Assembly: GCA_900766265.1 (NCBI GenBank)
Contig: CAAFUS010000010.1
Location: 248,001 to 312,000, forward strand
DNA length: 64,000 bases
From: Pseudomonadaceae bacterium
GTDB lineage: Bacteria > Pseudomonadota > Gammaproteobacteria > Pseudomonadales > Pseudomonadaceae
Direction of reading: 5' to 3'
Part shown: piece after piece, positions 1 to 7,769 of the stretch
Position numbering within the stretch: the first letter of the stretch is position 1
How the letters are laid out: each line of letters begins with the position of its first letter
Notes under the pieces: generated by a model
Told to the model about the DNA's origin: nothing
Database searches by the model: none
The model's input: the letters and a program-made list of their open reading frames with translations, nothing else
Program-made: the position numbers and the translations under genes

Positions 1-82
1 GGCCAGGCGCCCCCCAACCGCCCGCGATCGCCTCAGCGCAAGCGCGCACCATGGGCCCGGCGCGGGCCTTGAAGGCGGCGCC

Positions 83-2620
83 TTACTCCTTTTCCGGGAC
101 CAGGGTCAGGCGCTTGGTGCCATAGACCTGCTCGAGGTTTTCCGGCTTGAAGGGGAAGCTCATGTACTGAGCCTTGAGCCAGGCGTCTATGCCGTCGGCG
201 TAGTGCGGGCTGGCAGGGTTGCCCGACTGGCCGGAGCTGTTGAGGCCGATGAATGGCTCGTCGCGACCGAAATCGACGATGATCCGCATGGCCGGTACCA
301 GCCAGGTATCGAAGCTGCCGCCCCACTCGTAGGCAGCCACGTTGAGGGTAGTGTGGTCCCCACCCGCCTGGTGTGGCCCGCGGTCCAGGTAGCCGCGCAG
401 TGCCTGGACGCCGGTGCGCTGGCCGGCGCTCATGTAGGGTGCCAGCTGGGTCGCGCCGCTGGTCCAGCGGTAGGTATGCAGGTTGCCCCATTTCCAGGCG
501 CCGCGATCGATGCCCAGGCGGCTCTCCAGCAGCACCACGGAAGCGGCCAGACTACGTGCCAGGATGGTCGGCTTGTCTTCCGTCACGCCGGTGCGGATGT
601 CGTTCCAGAACGGGCTGTCGTCGCGCCCGAGCAGGTGGTCTGCCTGCGCCGAATACGAGCTGTTCGCCGTCTGGATCAGCGCGCGCCAGGCGGGGCTCGT
701 TTCTGGGCCTAGCTCGTCGAGGAAGATCTGCCGGGCGCTTTCCTGCAGGAAGGCTCCGTACAGCGCCGCATCGGCCGAATCGGCGCTGAGCTTGCCGTCG
801 AATGCCATCAGGCGCGAGAGGGCTTCACGCGCCCGCGCACGGTCGGCCTGCGGCAGCGCGTCGATCGCCTGTTTCAGCGACTGGGCCATTCCCGGTGCCT
901 CGAACATGGCCTTCAGCTTGCCGGCGAACGGGGTGGTCTGGTCGTACTGCATGGCGATGGTGCTACGGGTGTCGTGCTTGCCGCTGCCGGCCAGTTCGGC
1001 GAGGCGCTCGGCACGCTCGGGGTAGTGCCAGGAATTGGACAACTGCATGCCGTAGCCGCGCGGCACGGTGCGGTGGTTGGCGGTACCGAGCCATCCCTGG
1101 GCCGGATCCTGGTCGTAGGGGTGCAGCATCGGGTCGGCGAAACCGTCCCAGTCGTAGCGACCATCCCAGCCCGGAGAGGGGATCAGACCGCGCCCATCGC
1201 GACGATTGGGGAAGCGGCCGGTCACCTGCCAGCCGATGCTCTGCGCGTCGGCAAAGACGATGTTCAGCGGCATCGCGCGGATTTCCCGAGTGGCCTCGAA
1301 GGCCGCCTCGACCGACTGCGCGCGGGACAGGTCGAAGAAGGCATCGAGCGATCTGTCGGCCTCGAACTGGGTGGTCTTGAGTGCCAGCCCGTAGCCGCTG
1401 CTCAGCGCCAGCGGCTGCAGCGGATGCTTGCGCTCGCCCAGCACGCTGTTGAGCAGCGGACCGTTGCGCGTCTCGTAGATGGTTTCGCGGATTGGCCGCT
1501 CGCCCTTGATGAAGTAAGTCTCCTGCCGCTCCCGCGCCGCGACCCACTGGCCGTCGGCCAGGTACTGGAGCTGGTTGCCGACCCGCCGCACCTGCTCGAG
1601 GAACAGGTCCTGGTTGTCGCCCATGACCATGGTCATCCCCCAGCCGAGCTTGCCGTTGAAGCCCGCCACGATGGCCGGCACCCCGGCGATCGACACGCCA
1701 GCACCTTCGAACTTGGGCGAGCGCAGTTGCACGAAATTCCAGTACGAGGGCATCGACAATGGCAGGTGCGTGTCGTTGGCCAGGATCGGCTTGCCGCTGC
1801 GGCTGTTACGTCCGGCGATCGCCCAGTTGTTCGAGGCGGCGACGCCCTGCATGTTCAGCGCGGCGATCCGGCCGGCGGCGCGCTCGACGGCAGCGAGCCC
1901 AGGAATCTGCCCGTCGAGCCTGAGCCCCTTGAGCTTGTCCGCCTCATCGAACGGCAGCGGCTCGTCGGGATAGGTCGGCAGCAGCCAGGCAAGCTTGTCG
2001 GCACCGACCTGCTGGGCCAGCACCAGGGAGGCGATCTCTTCCTGCAGGTTGACCGACAGGCCGAAGTTCAGCAGGCAGAACACCAATACCGAATCCTCGG
2101 GTTTCCAGTAGGCCGGCTGGTAGCCGGAGCTGGCCAGGTCCATCGGCAGCTTGTCGCGATGACGGAACAGGTAGGCATTGACCCCGCGCGCATAGACTTC
2201 GAAGAAGGCCTTCATTCGTGGCGAGGACTGGCGATAGAGCACTTCGGCGCTCTGCCTGAGGTTCACCGCCCGCATGAAGCGGTCGGTCTCCAGCACGCCG
2301 GGACCAAGCATTTCGGCCAGACGCCCTTCGGCCATCAGCCGCAGGCTGACCATCTGGCTGAGGCGATCCGTGGCATGCACATAGCCCAGGGCGAACAGCC
2401 CGTCGTGGAAACTGCTCGACTCGATCAGCGGCATGCCCAGCGCGTTACGGCGGATGCTGACGTTGTCGGCCAACCCCTTGAGCGGTTGCACGCCCTGCTG
2501 CGGCGGCAGACTGGCACTGTAGCGGGAGTCCAGGTAGGACTGGCAGCCCGCCAGACCCACCAGTGCCAGCGAGGCACCGGTAGCCAGACGAACCAGGGAA
2601 CGAGACAGACGCAGCGCCAT
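83..2620 (-). CDS. quiP: Penicillin acylase family lipoprotein, QuiP-like N-acyl-homoserine lactone acylase
   Basis: An Ntn-hydrolase of the penicillin amidase family, predicted to cut the amide bond of N-acyl substrates such as long-chain acyl-homoserine lactones in the periplasm. The 845-residue length fits QuiP of P. aeruginosa. A lipoprotein signal ends in LAGC (Cys26). The autoproteolysis/nucleophile site is visible as AASNNWAIAG with Ser263, which would become the first residue of the beta chain; the alpha chain lies before it. The start at 2620 is chosen because AAGGAG stands just upstream and the lipoprotein signal starts there; the frame is open further upstream but reads as non-native sequence. 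It is last in a minus-strand run after the DUF2489 gene (82-base gap). Family assignment is firm; AHL specificity is inferred from length and neighbourhood. Confidence 0.8.
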   Translation of the reverse strand: MALRLSRSLVRLATGASLALVGLAGCQSYLDSRYSASLPPQQGVQPLKGLADNVSIRRNALGMPLIESSSFHDGLFALGYVHATDRLSQMVSLRLMAEGRLAEMLGPGVLETDRFMRAVNLRQSAEVLYRQSSPRMKAFFEVYARGVNAYLFRHRDKLPMDLASSGYQPAYWKPEDSVLVFCLLNFGLSVNLQEEIASLVLAQQVGADKLAWLLPTYPDEPLPFDEADKLKGLRLDGQIPGLAAVERAAGRIAALNMQGVAASNNWAIAGRNSRSGKPILANDTHLPLSMPSYWNFVQLRSPKFEGAGVSIAGVPAIVAGFNGKLGWGMTMVMGDNQDLFLEQVRRVGNQLQYLADGQWVAARERQETYFIKGERPIRETIYETRNGPLLNSVLGERKHPLQPLALSSGYGLALKTTQFEADRSLDAFFDLSRAQSVEAAFEATREIRAMPLNIVFADAQSIGWQVTGRFPNRRDGRGLIPSPGWDGRYDWDGFADPMLHPYDQDPAQGWLGTANHRTVPRGYGMQLSNSWHYPERAERLAELAGSGKHDTRSTIAMQYDQTTPFAGKLKAMFEAPGMAQSLKQAIDALPQADRARAREALSRLMAFDGKLSADSADAALYGAFLQESARQIFLDELGPETSPAWRALIQTANSSYSAQADHLLGRDDSPFWNDIRTGVTEDKPTILARSLAASVVLLESRLGIDRGAWKWGNLHTYRWTSGATQLAPYMSAGQRTGVQALRGYLDRGPHQAGGDHTTLNVAAYEWGGSFDTWLVPAMRIIVDFGRDEPFIGLNSSGQSGNPASPHYADGIDAWLKAQYMSFPFKPENLEQVYGTKRLTLVPEKE

Positions 2621-2702
2621 CGGCGGCTCCTTGGAAATTGCTGAGCGCAGGTTTATCGACAGGTTAGGAGAGAACAGGTGCGCGCGGCGCGACACAAGGG
2701 GT

Positions 2703-3167
2703 TCAGGCCGCGTTGCGCGTCCTGGGCAGCGCCTCGTCCAGCAGCCAGCGCGCCGAGCGGCGGGCTTCGGCCTTGTACTGCAGCTCGAGGGCGCTGAAAT
2801 TGGCTTCGTGACGGCGCCGCTCGAGCTTGTCCAGCGCCTTCCAGGCAGCATGGGTCGGGACGTGCTCGGTGGCGTCGTAGAGCTGCTGGAATACCTGGCA
2901 GCGCGGGTCCTGGCCCAGGTTCGCGTCATAATTGTCGAGCAGCACCTTGATGCGGATCGCACCTTCGATCAGCGGCACCTGCTCGTCCAGCAGGCTGCTG
3001 GCCAGGATGCGCAGGTCTTCAGCGAGGGCGATCTGACGCTGCACCTCGGCATCGGCGCGCTGCTGCTCGCCATGCCATACCCGCCGCCACAGGTGCAGCG
3101 CATAGGCTGCCAGCGCGGCGATCAGCAGCACGGCGACGACGGACAAGACGATGGCGAGCGGCGTCAT
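2703..3167 (-). CDS. DUF2489 domain protein, membrane anchored
   Basis: A 154-residue protein with one N-terminal membrane segment (about residues 4-26) followed by a charged, mostly helical domain rich in Ala, Leu, Glu and Arg. It matches what I know of the DUF2489 family, which has no assigned reaction. The start lies 4 bases after the stop of the SEC-C gene, so the two are probably co-translated, and the quiP-like gene follows after 82 bases. The function is unknown. Confidence 0.8.
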   Translation of the reverse strand: MTPLAIVLSVVAVLLIAALAAYALHLWRRVWHGEQQRADAEVQRQIALAEDLRILASSLLDEQVPLIEGAIRIKVLLDNYDANLGQDPRCQVFQQLYDATEHVPTHAAWKALDKLERRRHEANFSALELQYKAEARRSARWLLDEALPRTRNAA

Positions 3168-3171
3168 GGCA

Positions 3172-3369
3172 TCAGGCGCCGTGGCACTTCTTGAACTTCT
3201 TGTCGCTGCCGCACGGGCAGGGATCGTTGCGGCCGACGTCCTTCAGCGGATTGCGCACCGGCTCGTGGCTGTGGTTGCAGTGCGGGCCATGGACGTGGTG
3301 GTGATGATCATGGTCGTGATCGTGATCGTGGTTGCAGTCGGGACCATGGACATGGGGTTGCTGGTTCAT
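3172..3369 (-). CDS. Small His-rich protein with C-terminal SEC-C metal-binding motif
   Basis: A 65-residue protein. The last 20 residues carry the SEC-C zinc motif (NDPCPCGS...KFKKCHG), as found at the end of SecA and in many small proteins. The N-terminal half is a His/Asp-rich stretch with alternating HD pairs and two HGPxCNH units, suggesting additional metal binding. It sits 6 bases after the lipoprotein gene and 4 bases before the DUF2489 gene. A GGAG element precedes the start. A role in metal handling or SecB/ribosome contact is only inference. Confidence 0.85.
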   Translation of the reverse strand: MNQQPHVHGPDCNHDHDHDHDHHHHVHGPHCNHSHEPVRNPLKDVGRNDPCPCGSDKKFKKCHGA

Positions 3370-3375
3370 CGGGAC

Positions 3376-3873
3376 CTACTCCGGAATAAAGTCGCCCGGG
3401 ATTATCTCGCCATTGGTGGCGATGTGCACGCGCCGTCCGCGCATCAGCCCGGTCTTCAACTCGCCTTGCAGGCGATACTGAATGGGCCGGTCGGGCTTCT
3501 CAAACAGACGCACGACATACTTCATGTGCCGCCAGAGGTTGGTACGCACCGGCACCTCGTACAGCTCGGTACCGTGGGCCGGCACAGTCATCCAGCCGCT
3601 GGATTCACCCGCAGCCAGCTGGATGTCGTTCAGATGGACGTCATAGACCAGGCCGCGGATCGGCAGGCTGTGATCGTTGGGATTCTCGATACGAAAGGTG
3701 AGCATGAATTCCTGCTCGAGGAGCCGGGCCTTGATCACGTCGACCTTGGTAAGCTGGATTCGCGGATCCTTGAAGTTACCGGAGAACCAGGTCGAGCAAC
3801 CGGAGACGGCTACCAGTGCGCCCAGCAGCAGCACCGTTGTGGATATTCTTATTGTCTGTGCCAGGAAACGCAT
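3376..3873 (-). CDS. LEA type 2 (WHy domain) family lipoprotein
   Basis: A 165-residue predicted lipoprotein: hydrophobic signal with a lipobox ending at Cys26 (AVSGC), followed by one WHy/LEA14 beta-sandwich domain (about residues 35-155) with the typical 'RIENPNDHSLPIRGL' strand-turn-strand. LEA14-like proteins are linked to stress tolerance, but the bacterial proteins have no defined reaction. GGAG precedes the ATG. It is the first gene of the minus-strand run LEA14, SEC-C, DUF2489, quiP-like. Confidence 0.85.
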   Translation of the reverse strand: MRFLAQTIRISTTVLLLGALVAVSGCSTWFSGNFKDPRIQLTKVDVIKARLLEQEFMLTFRIENPNDHSLPIRGLVYDVHLNDIQLAAGESSGWMTVPAHGTELYEVPVRTNLWRHMKYVVRLFEKPDRPIQYRLQGELKTGLMRGRRVHIATNGEIIPGDFIPE

Positions 3874-4097
3874 TCAGGTACTCCAGAGGACGACCCAGTG
3901 TAGCAAGCAGCCAGCAGCCCGCAACGGGTGTCGCCGCAAAATAACCTGATCCATACTGCAATCTGATGATGTGCCCGGCGAAACCCGCGAACTGCCGTTC
4001 TTGACGGGCAGCTAACAGTTCGACAGGGCCGGCTGCGCTAGGCTACGCGCCGCCGTTCCTTTCATCCGTGCCGACCAGACCAGCACAGGAGCACTCC

Positions 4098-4649
4098 ATG
4101 AGCCGTTATGAAATCGCCTTCTCCGGACAGCTGGTGCCGGGGGCGCAACCCGAACAGGTCAAGGCCAACCTGGCGCGCCTGTTCCAGGCCGATGCCCAGC
4201 GTATCGCGATGCTGTTCTCCGGCCGGCGTATCGTGATCAAGCAAGACCTCGACGCCGCGGGCGCGGAGAAATATCGCACCACCCTCGAACGCGCAGGTGC
4301 GCGAGTCGAGGTCCGTGCGCTGGAGATGGAGGTCGAGGAGATTGTGCTCGCTCCGCCGCCAGCACCGTCAGCCGCTGCCTCCTCCCCCACCGCCGCGATC
4401 ACAACGCCGATCGGTACGCTCAAGGTGGTGCCTCGCGACGAATACATGGCGGCCTTTATCGAAGTGCAGGCTCCGGATTTCGGCATCGCCCCCGTCGGTG
4501 CCGACCTGCAGGACAGCAAGCCGGACGCCCCGCCACCCGCCGTCAACCTCTCGCAATTCAGTCTCGCTCCGGTCGGCAGCGACATGGGCGAGAAGCCCCG
4601 CGCCGCCGCCGGCCCCGTCCCGGACACCTCCCACCTGAAGCTGCAGTAA
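4098..4649 (+). CDS. Conserved hypothetical protein with an N-terminal bL12-like/RDD-associated small domain
   Basis: A 183-residue soluble protein. Residues 1-75 form a small domain (MSRYEIAFSGQLVPGA start, then a VKANLARLFQ helix, an LFSGRRIVIK strand and an AEKYRTTLERAGA helix) that also occurs in front of other domains in Pseudomonas proteins. The rest is Ala/Pro-rich and low in complexity. ATG at 4098 is preferred over upstream starts because AGGAG lies at the right distance. It stands alone between the quiP-like run and the repair operon. The function is unknown. Confidence 0.75.
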   Translation: MSRYEIAFSGQLVPGAQPEQVKANLARLFQADAQRIAMLFSGRRIVIKQDLDAAGAEKYRTTLERAGARVEVRALEMEVEEIVLAPPPAPSAAASSPTAAITTPIGTLKVVPRDEYMAAFIEVQAPDFGIAPVGADLQDSKPDAPPPAVNLSQFSLAPVGSDMGEKPRAAAGPVPDTSHLKLQ

Positions 4650-4731
4650 CCCGCCTCCCCGGGCCGCCCGACGAACTCCGAAGGGCTGCCCGCGCTCCAA
4701 AGCCTCAAGCCCCCAAAGCCTGCAGGCCTCA

Positions 4732-5748
4732 ATGGATCTCGTCATTGCCCGCCCGGAAGGGCTCTATTGCCCGCCCGGCGACTTTTACATCGACCCCTGG
4801 CGGCCGGTGGAACGCGCCGTCATCACTCACGCCCACGGGGATCACGCGCGCTGGGGCATGACCCATTACCTGGCCGCCGCGCCCAGCGAAGGCATCCTTC
4901 GTTCGCGCATCGGCGCGGACATGCCGCTGCAGACCCTGCCCTACGGCGAGGCGCTCGACCATCACGGCGTGAAACTCAGCTTCCACCCCGCCGGCCACGT
5001 GCTCGGCTCGGCGCAGGTCCGGCTCGAATACAAGGGCGAGGTGTGGGTCGCCTCTGGCGACTACAAGGTCGAACCGGATGGCACCTGCACGCCGTTCGAG
5101 CCGGTGCGCTGTCACACCTTCATCACCGAATCCACCTTTGGCCTGCCCATCTACCGTTGGCCGGCCCAGGCCGAGGTGTTCAGCGACATCAACGACTGGT
5201 GGCGGGCCAACGCCGCGACCGGTCGTACCAGCGTGCTGTTCTGCTATGCCTTCGGCAAGGCGCAGCGGATCCTCCACGGACTCGACGAAAGCATCGGCGA
5301 TGTGGTGGTGCATGGCGCGGTGGAGCCCCTCAACCGAGTCTATCGTGACGCCGGCGTCTACCTGCCACCGACGCTGTACGCCGGCGATCTGAAGAAGACC
5401 GACCCGCGCCTGCGCCGCGCTATCGTGCTCGCCCCACCCTCGGCCGGCGGCAGCACCTGGATGCGCCGCTTCGGCGACCACTCCGACGCCTTCGCCAGCG
5501 GCTGGATGATGCTGCGCGGTACCCGCCGGCGCCGCGGAGTGGATCGCGGCTTCGTGCTGTCAGATCACGCCGACTGGCCCGGACTTCTCTGGGCGATCGA
5601 GCAGACCGGCGCGCAGCGCGTGATGGTTACCCATGGCTCGGTGGCGGTGCTGGTGCGCTACCTGCGCGAGCAAGGGCTCGACGCCCAGGCCTTCGAGACC
5701 GAATACGGCGAAGAGGACGACGCCGATCCTCAGGAAGGCCCCGCATGA
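4732..5748 (+). CDS. Ligase-associated DNA exonuclease (metallo-beta-lactamase/beta-CASP-like)
   Basis: A 338-residue metallo-beta-lactamase-fold nuclease. The metal-binding motif THAHGDHA is at residues 32-39; later ligands are likely in GHVLGSAQV and in the SDHADWPG segment. This family ('ligase-associated DNA exonuclease') is encoded with an ATP-dependent ligase, Lhr-Core helicase and PdeM endonuclease, as found here in the order exo, lig, lhr, pdeM. It is presumed to trim DNA ends before ligation. It is first in the operon; the ligase follows after 37 bases. Confidence 0.9.
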   Translation: MDLVIARPEGLYCPPGDFYIDPWRPVERAVITHAHGDHARWGMTHYLAAAPSEGILRSRIGADMPLQTLPYGEALDHHGVKLSFHPAGHVLGSAQVRLEYKGEVWVASGDYKVEPDGTCTPFEPVRCHTFITESTFGLPIYRWPAQAEVFSDINDWWRANAATGRTSVLFCYAFGKAQRILHGLDESIGDVVVHGAVEPLNRVYRDAGVYLPPTLYAGDLKKTDPRLRRAIVLAPPSAGGSTWMRRFGDHSDAFASGWMMLRGTRRRRGVDRGFVLSDHADWPGLLWAIEQTGAQRVMVTHGSVAVLVRYLREQGLDAQAFETEYGEEDDADPQEGPA

Positions 5749-5785
5749 TCGACCACACCCTTGACCGTACGGCGGAGGCGATGCG

Positions 5786-7558
5786 ATGAAGGCCTTTGCC
5801 GACCTCTACACGCGGCTGGACGCCACCACCTCGAGCAACGCCAAGCTTGCCGCGATGCGCGCTTATTTCGCCCAGGCGCCGGCCGAGGACGCGGCCTGGG
5901 CGGTGTACTTTTTGGCCGGCGGCCGACCGCGCCAGCTGGTGCCGACCCGGGTGTTGCGCGAAACCGCGATACGGGTCGCCGGCATCCCCGAGTGGCTGTT
6001 CGAGGAAAGCTACCAGGCCGTCGGCGACCTGGCCGAGACGGTCTCCCTGCTGCTGCCCAGTTCGACCCACAGCTCCGATGAGGGGCTGGCCAGCTGGATG
6101 CAGAACAAACTCCTGCCGCTGCGCGGACTGCCACCAGAGGAGCTCGCCGCTCGCCTGCCGGTGCTCTGGCAACAGCTCGACCAGCGCAGCCTGATGACTT
6201 GCCTGAAACTGATCACCGGCGCCTTCCGGGTCGGCGTCTCGCGGCTGCTGGTGACCCGCGCGCTGGCCGCCCTGGCCGACATCGACCCCAAGCGCGTCGC
6301 CCAGCGCCTGGTGGGCTACACCGATCTGTCCCACCGCCCGACCGCCGAGGGGTTCCGGGCTCTGATCGCCGCCGAGTCGGATGACGAGCACGCCCAGCGC
6401 GGCGGCCAGCCCTACCCGTTCTTTCTCGCCCACCCATTGCAGGCCCCGGTGGAGCAGTTCGACACGCTGCTGGGCCCGCCCGAGGGCTGGCAGATCGAAT
6501 GGAAGTGGGACGGCATCCGTGCCCAGCTGGTCAAGCGCGACGGCCAGCTGTGGGTCTGGTCGCGCGGCGAGGAGCTGGTGAGTGAGCGTTTCCCCGAGCT
6601 CTGCGAGTTGGCGAGCTGCCTGCCGGACGGCTGCGTGATCGACGGCGAGATCGTTGTCTGGAAACATCCGCCCCAGCTCGACGAGCGCCAGGCCAGCCTG
6701 CAAGACGATGCCGATGTCGCGCATGAAAGCGAGTCTAAACAGTCCGCTGAAGCGTGCCCAACAGGCACCGAGGCGGCCATCGACGCACTGCCACGCGAAT
6801 TCGGCATCCAGCCGTTCGCCCTGCTGCAGCAGCGCATCGGCCGCAAGACGCTCAATGCCAGGGTGCTGGAACAGGCGCCGGTTGCCCTGCTCGCCTACGA
6901 CCTGCTCGAGTGGCAGGGAGAGGACTGGCGCCAGCGGCCGCAGCACGCGCGGCGCCAGCAGCTCGAGGCGGTGGTTCACAACTGCCCGAACCCGGTGCTG
7001 ATGGTCTCGCCGCTGCTGCACGGCGCGAGCTGGGAGGAGCTGGCGCGCCAGCGGGAGGCCTCCCGCGAACTGGGCGTCGAGGGCATGATGATCAAGGCGC
7101 GCGAGGCCCACTACGGCGTCGGCCGGACCAAGGATGTCGGCGTCTGGTGGAAATGGAAGATCGACCCCTACTCCGTCGACGCCGTGCTGATCTATGCGCA
7201 GCGGGGTCACGGCCGGCGCGCCAGCCTCTACACCGATTTCACCTTTGCCGTCTGGGACGGCGCGCCGGGCGATCCGGAGCGCAAACTCGTGCCCTTCGCC
7301 AAGGCCTACTCGGGCCTGACCGACGAAGAAATGCGCCGCGTCGACGCCATCGTGCGCAAGACCACCGTGGAGAAGTTCGGCCCGGTGCGCAGCGTCACGC
7401 CAACGCTGGTTTTCGAGCTCGGCTTCGAGGGCATCGCCGCCAGCACACGCCACAAGAGCGGCATCGCGGTGCGCTTCCCGCGCATGCTGCGCTGGCGGCA
7501 CGACAAGCCGGTGGACGAAGCCGACACGCTGGAAACCCTACAGGCATTGTTACCATGA
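5786..7558 (+). CDS. ATP-dependent DNA ligase of the Lhr/exo/PdeM repair cluster
   Basis: A 590-residue ligase. Residues 1-205 are the N-terminal DNA-binding domain, followed by the nucleotidyltransferase core with adenylation motif I KWDG (Lys240), the DGEIV motif near 286-290, GVEGMMIK (motif IV) and WWKWK (motif V), then an OB-fold. It joins nicks using ATP and acts with the neighbouring nuclease and helicase. A segment of roughly 45 residues (about 294-340, acidic, Ser/Gln/Ala-rich) lies between DGEIV and the 'PFALLQQRIGRK' strand, where relatives I know have only a short turn. The start is 37 bases after the exonuclease stop. Confidence 0.93.
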   Translation: MKAFADLYTRLDATTSSNAKLAAMRAYFAQAPAEDAAWAVYFLAGGRPRQLVPTRVLRETAIRVAGIPEWLFEESYQAVGDLAETVSLLLPSSTHSSDEGLASWMQNKLLPLRGLPPEELAARLPVLWQQLDQRSLMTCLKLITGAFRVGVSRLLVTRALAALADIDPKRVAQRLVGYTDLSHRPTAEGFRALIAAESDDEHAQRGGQPYPFFLAHPLQAPVEQFDTLLGPPEGWQIEWKWDGIRAQLVKRDGQLWVWSRGEELVSERFPELCELASCLPDGCVIDGEIVVWKHPPQLDERQASLQDDADVAHESESKQSAEACPTGTEAAIDALPREFGIQPFALLQQRIGRKTLNARVLEQAPVALLAYDLLEWQGEDWRQRPQHARRQQLEAVVHNCPNPVLMVSPLLHGASWEELARQREASRELGVEGMMIKAREAHYGVGRTKDVGVWWKWKIDPYSVDAVLIYAQRGHGRRASLYTDFTFAVWDGAPGDPERKLVPFAKAYSGLTDEEMRRVDAIVRKTTVEKFGPVRSVTPTLVFELGFEGIAASTRHKSGIAVRFPRMLRWRHDKPVDEADTLETLQALLP

Positions 7559-7583
7559 AGCTGGGCGCAGCTGCTCGACCTCA

Positions 7584-7739
7584 TTCGCGGTCAAGACCGC
7601 TCCCACAAAAGCCCTCGGCGCGCCCTTGGGATGCGCGGTCGAAAACACTCAGACAAAACCCCTCGGCACAGTCCGGAACTTCCTGGTCGAGCCCGCTCAG
7701 GCTCCCCACCATTCCCGAGGGAGCGGTCTTGACCGCGAA
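7584..7739. repeat. Inverted pair of REP elements (REP doublet)
   Basis: Two copies of a Pseudomonas REP palindrome face each other. The left copy at 7584-7606 begins TTCGCGGTCAAGACCGC; the right copy at 7719-7739 is its reverse complement (GGGAGCGGTCTTGACCGCG). The same 23-base unit recurs at 32518-32540. The doublet lies between the ligase stop and the lhr start, within an otherwise co-directional operon, so it may influence transcript processing. Confidence 0.85.
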
Positions 7740-7769
7740 AAGGCCTGCTTCGGTCCAGGAGACGTGCCG

